A stretch of DNA of 6,931 bases from Caulobacteraceae bacterium. GTDB lineage: Bacteria; Pseudomonadota; Alphaproteobacteria; Caulobacterales; Caulobacteraceae. Positions 4,520-6,931 of the stretch are shown piece after piece; position 1 is the stretch's first letter; the number at the start of each line of letters is the position of its first letter. The DNA lies in NCBI GenBank assembly GCA_028291305.1, contig JAQGII010000208.1, positions 1 through 6,931 of the forward strand, written 5' to 3'. Position numbers and translations under genes: made by a program. The notes beneath the pieces were generated by a model that was not told where the DNA came from, searched no databases, and saw only the letters and a program-made list of their open reading frames with translations.

Positions 4520-5227
4520 ATGGCGCGCGAGATCGTCCTCGATACGGAAACCACCGGCTTCGACCCCAAGCAGGGCCACCGCCTGGTGGAAATCGCCTGC
4601 GTGGAGCTGGAGGACTTCCTGCCCACCGGCCGGCACTTCCACTGCTATATCGACCCGGAACGCGACATGCCGCCGGAGGCCGAGAAGGTGCACGGCCTGT
4701 CGGCCAGCTTCCTCAAGGGCAAGCCGAAGTTCGCCGAAGCGGTGATCTGCGAGGCCTTCCTGGAGTTCATCGCCGACTCCCCCCTGATCGCGCACAACGC
4801 CGGCTTCGACCGGGCCTTCATCAACTGGGAGCTGGAGAAGGCCGGCCGCGCCGCGCTGCCCGAGCCGCGCTGGATCGACACCCTGGGCATGGCCCAGAAG
4901 CGCTTTCCCGGCATGTACAATTCGCTCGATGCGCTGTGCAAACGCTTCAACATCTCGCTGGCCGAACGCGAGAAGCACGGGGCCCTGATCGACACCCGGC
5001 TGCTGGCTGGGGTCTATCTGGAGCTGCGCGGCGGGCGCGAGCGCCGGCTGGAGCTGACGCCCCAGATCCTGCGCACCGCCGTCGCCCTGGCCAAGAACAC
5101 CGAATACGGCGCCCGCCCCCGGCCCCTGGCGCCCCGGTCGACCGACGACGAGCGCGCCGCCCACGTGGAGTTCGTGCGCGCCAACCTCAAGGACAAGGCG
5201 CTCTGGCTGAAGATGGGGCTGGAGTAG
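4520..5227 (+). CDS. dnaQ: DNA polymerase III epsilon subunit (3'-5' proofreading exonuclease)
   Basis: Proofreading subunit of the replicative polymerase: removes mismatched 3' ends and binds the alpha subunit in the holoenzyme core. It has 235 residues, the usual size. The DEDDh motifs are complete: ExoI DTETTG at 8-13 (Asp8, Glu10), KVHGLS at 56-61, ExoII AHNAGFD at 91-97 (Asp97), and ExoIII HGALIDTRLLAGVY at 153-166 (His153, Asp158). Residues after about 170 form the variable, Arg/Pro-rich tail expected to contact the alpha subunit and perhaps the clamp; I do not see an obvious clamp motif of the E. coli kind. The ATG follows coaE by 32 bp containing a hairpin; the Shine-Dalgarno is weak. 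It is probably co-transcribed with ppsR-coaE. Convergent with secB. Confidence 0.96.
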   Translation: MAREIVLDTETTGFDPKQGHRLVEIACVELEDFLPTGRHFHCYIDPERDMPPEAEKVHGLSASFLKGKPKFAEAVICEAFLEFIADSPLIAHNAGFDRAFINWELEKAGRAALPEPRWIDTLGMAQKRFPGMYNSLDALCKRFNISLAEREKHGALIDTRLLAGVYLELRGGRERRLELTPQILRTAVALAKNTEYGARPRPLAPRSTDDERAAHVEFVRANLKDKALWLKMGLE

Positions 5228-5230
5228 CTC

Positions 5231-5257
5231 AAAAGGGGCGCTTCGCGCGCCGACCCC
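5231..5257 (-). terminator. Rho-independent terminator after secB
   Basis: Read on the minus strand, a GC hairpin (GGCGC/GCGCC, 5237-5241 with 5247-5251, 5-base loop, extended by two G-C pairs across a 2-base bulge) is followed directly by CCTTTT. It begins 7 bases after the secB stop. On the plus strand the stem is not followed by T residues, so it should act mainly on secB, although the stem could also protect the dnaQ message. The T-run is short (4). Confidence 0.6.
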
Positions 5258-5263
5258 GGCTGG

Positions 5264-5761
5264 TTATGCGTTGCCGATCATCTGCCCGCCGCCGGCCTTG
5301 CGCGCGGCGTAGATGGCGGCGAAGTCGAGCGGGTCGAGCAGGAAGGGCGGGAAGCCGCCCTCGGTGGACAGGTCGGCGATCAGCCGGCGGGCGAACGGGA
5401 ACAGGAAGCGCGGGCATTCGATCAGCAGCACCGGCTCCAGGTCCTCCTCGGCCACGCCCGAGATGCCGAACAGGCCGCCGTAGACCAGCTCCAGCTGGAA
5501 CACGGCCTCGCCCTCGCGCATGGCGGTGGCGGTCAGCTTCAGGTCCACGTCGAACAGGCCGTCGATGCGGCCCCGCGCGCTCATCTCCACGCCCAGGTCG
5601 ATCTGCGGCTGGGCCTGGGAGGAATGCAGCGAGTCCGGCGCCCGGGGATTCTCGAACGACAGGTCGCGGATGAACTGGGCCAGCACGCGGATGCCGGGCG
5701 CCGTGGGGGCGTCGGAGCCGTTCGACGAGGGTTCGGCGGCGTCGGGCGCGGCGTCGGTCAT
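5264..5761 (-). CDS. secB: Protein-export chaperone SecB
   Basis: Homotetrameric cytosolic chaperone that keeps precursor proteins unfolded and hands them to SecA for export. The 165-residue product has an acidic, low-complexity N terminus (1-22), then the SecB core: [17 protein letters not shown] at 26-42, the beta-strand segment with [11 protein letters not shown] at 70-80 and [17 protein letters not shown] at 86-102, [19 protein letters not shown] at 113-131, and [20 protein letters not shown] at 135-154. The ATG is chosen because the family homology begins shortly after it; the frame stays open far upstream but only as antisense of the next gene. AAGGG lies about 10 bases upstream. Convergent with dnaQ and divergent from the Tim44-like gene, so transcribed against the fork if 1058-1556 is the origin. 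Confidence 0.96.
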   Translation of the reverse strand: MTDAAPDAAEPSSNGSDAPTAPGIRVLAQFIRDLSFENPRAPDSLHSSQAQPQIDLGVEMSARGRIDGLFDVDLKLTATAMREGEAVFQLELVYGGLFGISGVAEEDLEPVLLIECPRFLFPFARRLIADLSTEGGFPPFLLDPLDFAAIYAARKAGGGQMIGNA

Positions 5762-5827
5762 GGAGGAAATCCCTTGAGCTTGAGGCGGCTGGCTAACATG
5801 CGCGTTATAAGGGTGCAACGGCGGGAC

Positions 5828-5856
5828 CTGACGGCGGCCCGCTCCCGTCCTATATT
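5828..5856 (+). promoter_or_regulatory. Candidate sigma-70-type promoter for the Tim44-like gene
   Basis: CTGACG (5828-5833) and TATATT (5851-5856) are separated by 17 bp, close to TTGACA-N17-TATAAT. Transcription would begin near 5863, leaving a leader of about 20 bases before the TTG start at 5885. A second, poorer pair, TTGAGG (5780-5785) with TTATAA (5805-5810), has a 19-bp spacer. The whole divergent gap 5762-5884 must also hold the secB promoter, for which I see no clear match. Confidence 0.35.
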
Positions 5857-5884
5857 GGCCGTAGACGTCAACCGGATCATCGCC

Positions 5885-6493
5885 TTGCAAGTGCTCGAGC
5901 TGCTCATATTCGCCGTCCTCGCCGCGGTGGTGCTGTACCAGCTCTACGCCGTGCTGGGACGCAAGGTCGGCCGACAGCCGGAGGACAAGCCGGACGCCGC
6001 CCCGCGCGCGGCCGTGGATTCGCCGCCGACCACCCGCCTGCCCGCCGACAGCCCGCAGCTGACCGGCCTGGCCACCGTGAAGGCCAAGGACCCGACCTTC
6101 GACGTCGACACCTTCCTGCAGGGCGCCCGCGGCGCCTTCGAGATCATCGTGCGCGCCTTCGCCGCCGCCGACCGCGAGACCCTGCGTCCGCTGCTGTCGA
6201 CCGAGGTGTCCGCCGCCTTCGAGACGGTGATGGCTAAGCGGGAGTCCGAAGGACGCACCGAGGCGGTGGAATTCCTGCAGCCGCCGCGCGCCGACCTGGA
6301 GGATTCCAGCGTGGCGGGCGAAGTGGCCCGCCTCAAGGTGCGTTTCCTGGCCGAGTTCCGCAGCCGCTCCAAGGGGCCGGAAGGCGAAGCGGTGGACGAC
6401 CGCCGCACCGCCGAGGTGTGGACCTTCGAGCGCCCGCTGATCAGTCGCGATCCCAACTGGACTCTGATCCGGGTCGAGGCCGCCCAGGCGTGA
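5885..6493 (+). CDS. timA: Tim44/TimA-family membrane-anchored protein
   Basis: Bacterial relative of the mitochondrial import-motor adaptor Tim44; in Caulobacter the homologue TimA is an inner-membrane protein whose exact client is unsettled. From the TTG start the product has 202 residues. There is one N-terminal membrane helix ([21 protein letters not shown], about 4-24), then the basic GRKVGRQ, a Pro/Ala-rich linker (32-66), and the Tim44-like domain from about 70: [20 protein letters not shown] at 77-96, LRPLLSTEV at 100-108, VRFLAEF at 152-158 and [14 protein letters not shown] at 179-192. The helix-first layout matches family members, so the N terminus should be close to 5885. In-frame alternatives are GTG 5891, TTG 5855 (inside the candidate -10) and ATG 5798, which would add 29 charged, non-family residues. 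Followed by mltA with a 1-base overlap (TGATG). Confidence 0.85.
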   Translation: MQVLELLIFAVLAAVVLYQLYAVLGRKVGRQPEDKPDAAPRAAVDSPPTTRLPADSPQLTGLATVKAKDPTFDVDTFLQGARGAFEIIVRAFAAADRETLRPLLSTEVSAAFETVMAKRESEGRTEAVEFLQPPRADLEDSSVAGEVARLKVRFLAEFRSRSKGPEGEAVDDRRTAEVWTFERPLISRDPNWTLIRVEAAQA

Positions 6494-6931
6494 TGCGCGT
6501 CCGGGGCAGGGCCGGGCCGGGGCTCGCGGCATGCGCGGCCCTGCTGCTCTACGCCTGCGCCACCGCGCCGAAGACGCCGCCGCCGCGCGCCGTGCTGTCG
6601 GCCCCCGCCCCGGCGCCGACGCCGCCAAAGCCCCGGGCCGCCGCCCCGCCCCGGCCCGCGCCGCCACAACCCGTCATCGGTTTCGCCGCGCTGCAGGGTT
6701 GGGACCAGGAGGACCACGCCGCCGCCCTGGACATGTTCCGCGCCAGCTGCGGCGTGAACAAGAACCCCGACTGGCGTGAGGCGTGCCTGCGCGCCCGCGA
6801 CCTCGGCCCGCAGGACGAGGTGATCGCCAAGGCCTTCTGGGAAACCAATTTCCGCATCCAGCCCCTGGTCGAAGAGGGCCTGCTGACCGGCTTTTTCGCG
6901 CCCCGCTACCAGGCCCGCGCGTCGCGCCAGT
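6493..6931 (+). CDS. mltA: Membrane-bound lytic murein transglycosylase A, 5' part
   Basis: Peptidoglycan-cleaving lytic transglycosylase that forms 1,6-anhydro-muramic ends, normally a lipoprotein facing the periplasm. The window ends inside the gene after 146 codons with no stop. Residues 1-22 look like a lipoprotein signal (basic MRVRGR, hydrophobic stretch, Cys22; another Cys at 14), followed by a Pro/Ala-rich linker (26-60). The family start is recognisable: FAALQGW at 64-70, LDMFRASC at 79-86 and the paired Cys98 in [20 protein letters not shown] at 114-125, and [11 protein letters not shown] at 129-139, matching the MltA motif usually written GLFTGYYEP. The catalytic Asp lies in the C-terminal part beyond the window. 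The ATG overlaps the last base of the preceding stop, indicating coupled translation. Confidence 0.88.
   Translation, partial: MRVRGRAGPGLAACAALLLYACATAPKTPPPRAVLSAPAPAPTPPKPRAAAPPRPAPPQPVIGFAALQGWDQEDHAAALDMFRASCGVNKNPDWREACLRARDLGPQDEVIAKAFWETNFRIQPLVEEGLLTGFFAPRYQARASRQ

Noticed and set aside
3974..5164. Long minus-strand open frame (396 codons) antisense to coaE and dnaQ
   Set aside because: Both sense genes carry complete catalytic motifs; long antisense frames are expected at this GC content and the product resembles nothing.
4390..5673. Plus-strand frame of 427 codons overlapping coaE, dnaQ and secB
   Set aside because: Arg/Pro/Ala-rich shadow frame crossing three well-supported genes and the secB terminator.
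5762..6667. Upstream extension of the secB reading frame to 6667
   Set aside because: SecB homology is confined to 5264-5761; the rest is the antisense of the Tim44-like gene and the start of mltA.
1..6931. Mobile element, CRISPR array, toxin-antitoxin, phage or defence system
   Set aside because: All genes are recognisable core housekeeping genes in a conserved order; no transposase, integrase, regularly spaced repeats or base-composition breaks were seen, apart from the AT-rich origin patch.

Overview
The window is a very GC-rich chromosomal segment from an alphaproteobacterium, most likely of the order Caulobacterales (Caulobacter or Phenylobacterium type). The basis is gene order (hemE, an AT-rich non-coding gap, then ppsR-maf-aroE-coaE-dnaQ, secB, a Tim44-like gene, mltA) plus two perfect CtrA boxes (TTAA-N7-TTAA) in the gap between hemE and ppsR. 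In Caulobacter crescentus the chromosomal replication origin (Cori) lies beside hemE, and this window reads as the equivalent locus. The genus is inferred from layout and motifs, not from a database search.

Layout. 14-1057 (minus): hemE, uroporphyrinogen decarboxylase. 1058-1556: about 500 bp with no credible gene, called here as the replication origin. It holds an AT-rich patch overlapping a CtrA box next to hemE, several weak DnaA-like or W-box-like sites (GTCCCC/TCCCCA cores), a near-perfect 12-bp-arm inverted repeat, three GANTC (CcrM) sites, and at the ppsR end a second CtrA box 3 bp from the best DnaA box. 1557-4487 (plus): ppsR, maf, aroE and coaE, each overlapping the next by 4 bp. 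After 32 bp containing a hairpin comes dnaQ (4520-5227), probably in the same transcription unit. 5228-5263: a convergent gap with a terminator that fits secB. 5264-5761 (minus): secB. 5762-5884: a divergent promoter region. 5885-6493 (plus): a Tim44/TimA-family membrane-anchored protein. 6493-6931 (plus): the 5' part of mltA, cut by the window edge.

How it works together. The origin sits between genes pointing away from it, so hemE and ppsR-dnaQ would be co-directional with outgoing forks, while secB faces the fork. The protein genes are housekeeping: heme synthesis (hemE), control of PEP/pyruvate flux (ppsR), nucleotide-pool cleaning (maf), shikimate pathway (aroE), coenzyme A synthesis (coaE), replication proofreading (dnaQ), protein export (secB), an envelope adaptor (Tim44-like) and peptidoglycan turnover (mltA). 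I see no mobile element, CRISPR array, tRNA, rRNA, toxin-antitoxin pair or defence cassette, and no evidence of an undescribed protein system. The most informative part is the origin: its CtrA/DnaA layout resembles Cori in logic but appears to have only one strong DnaA box and carries an inverted repeat I cannot assign.
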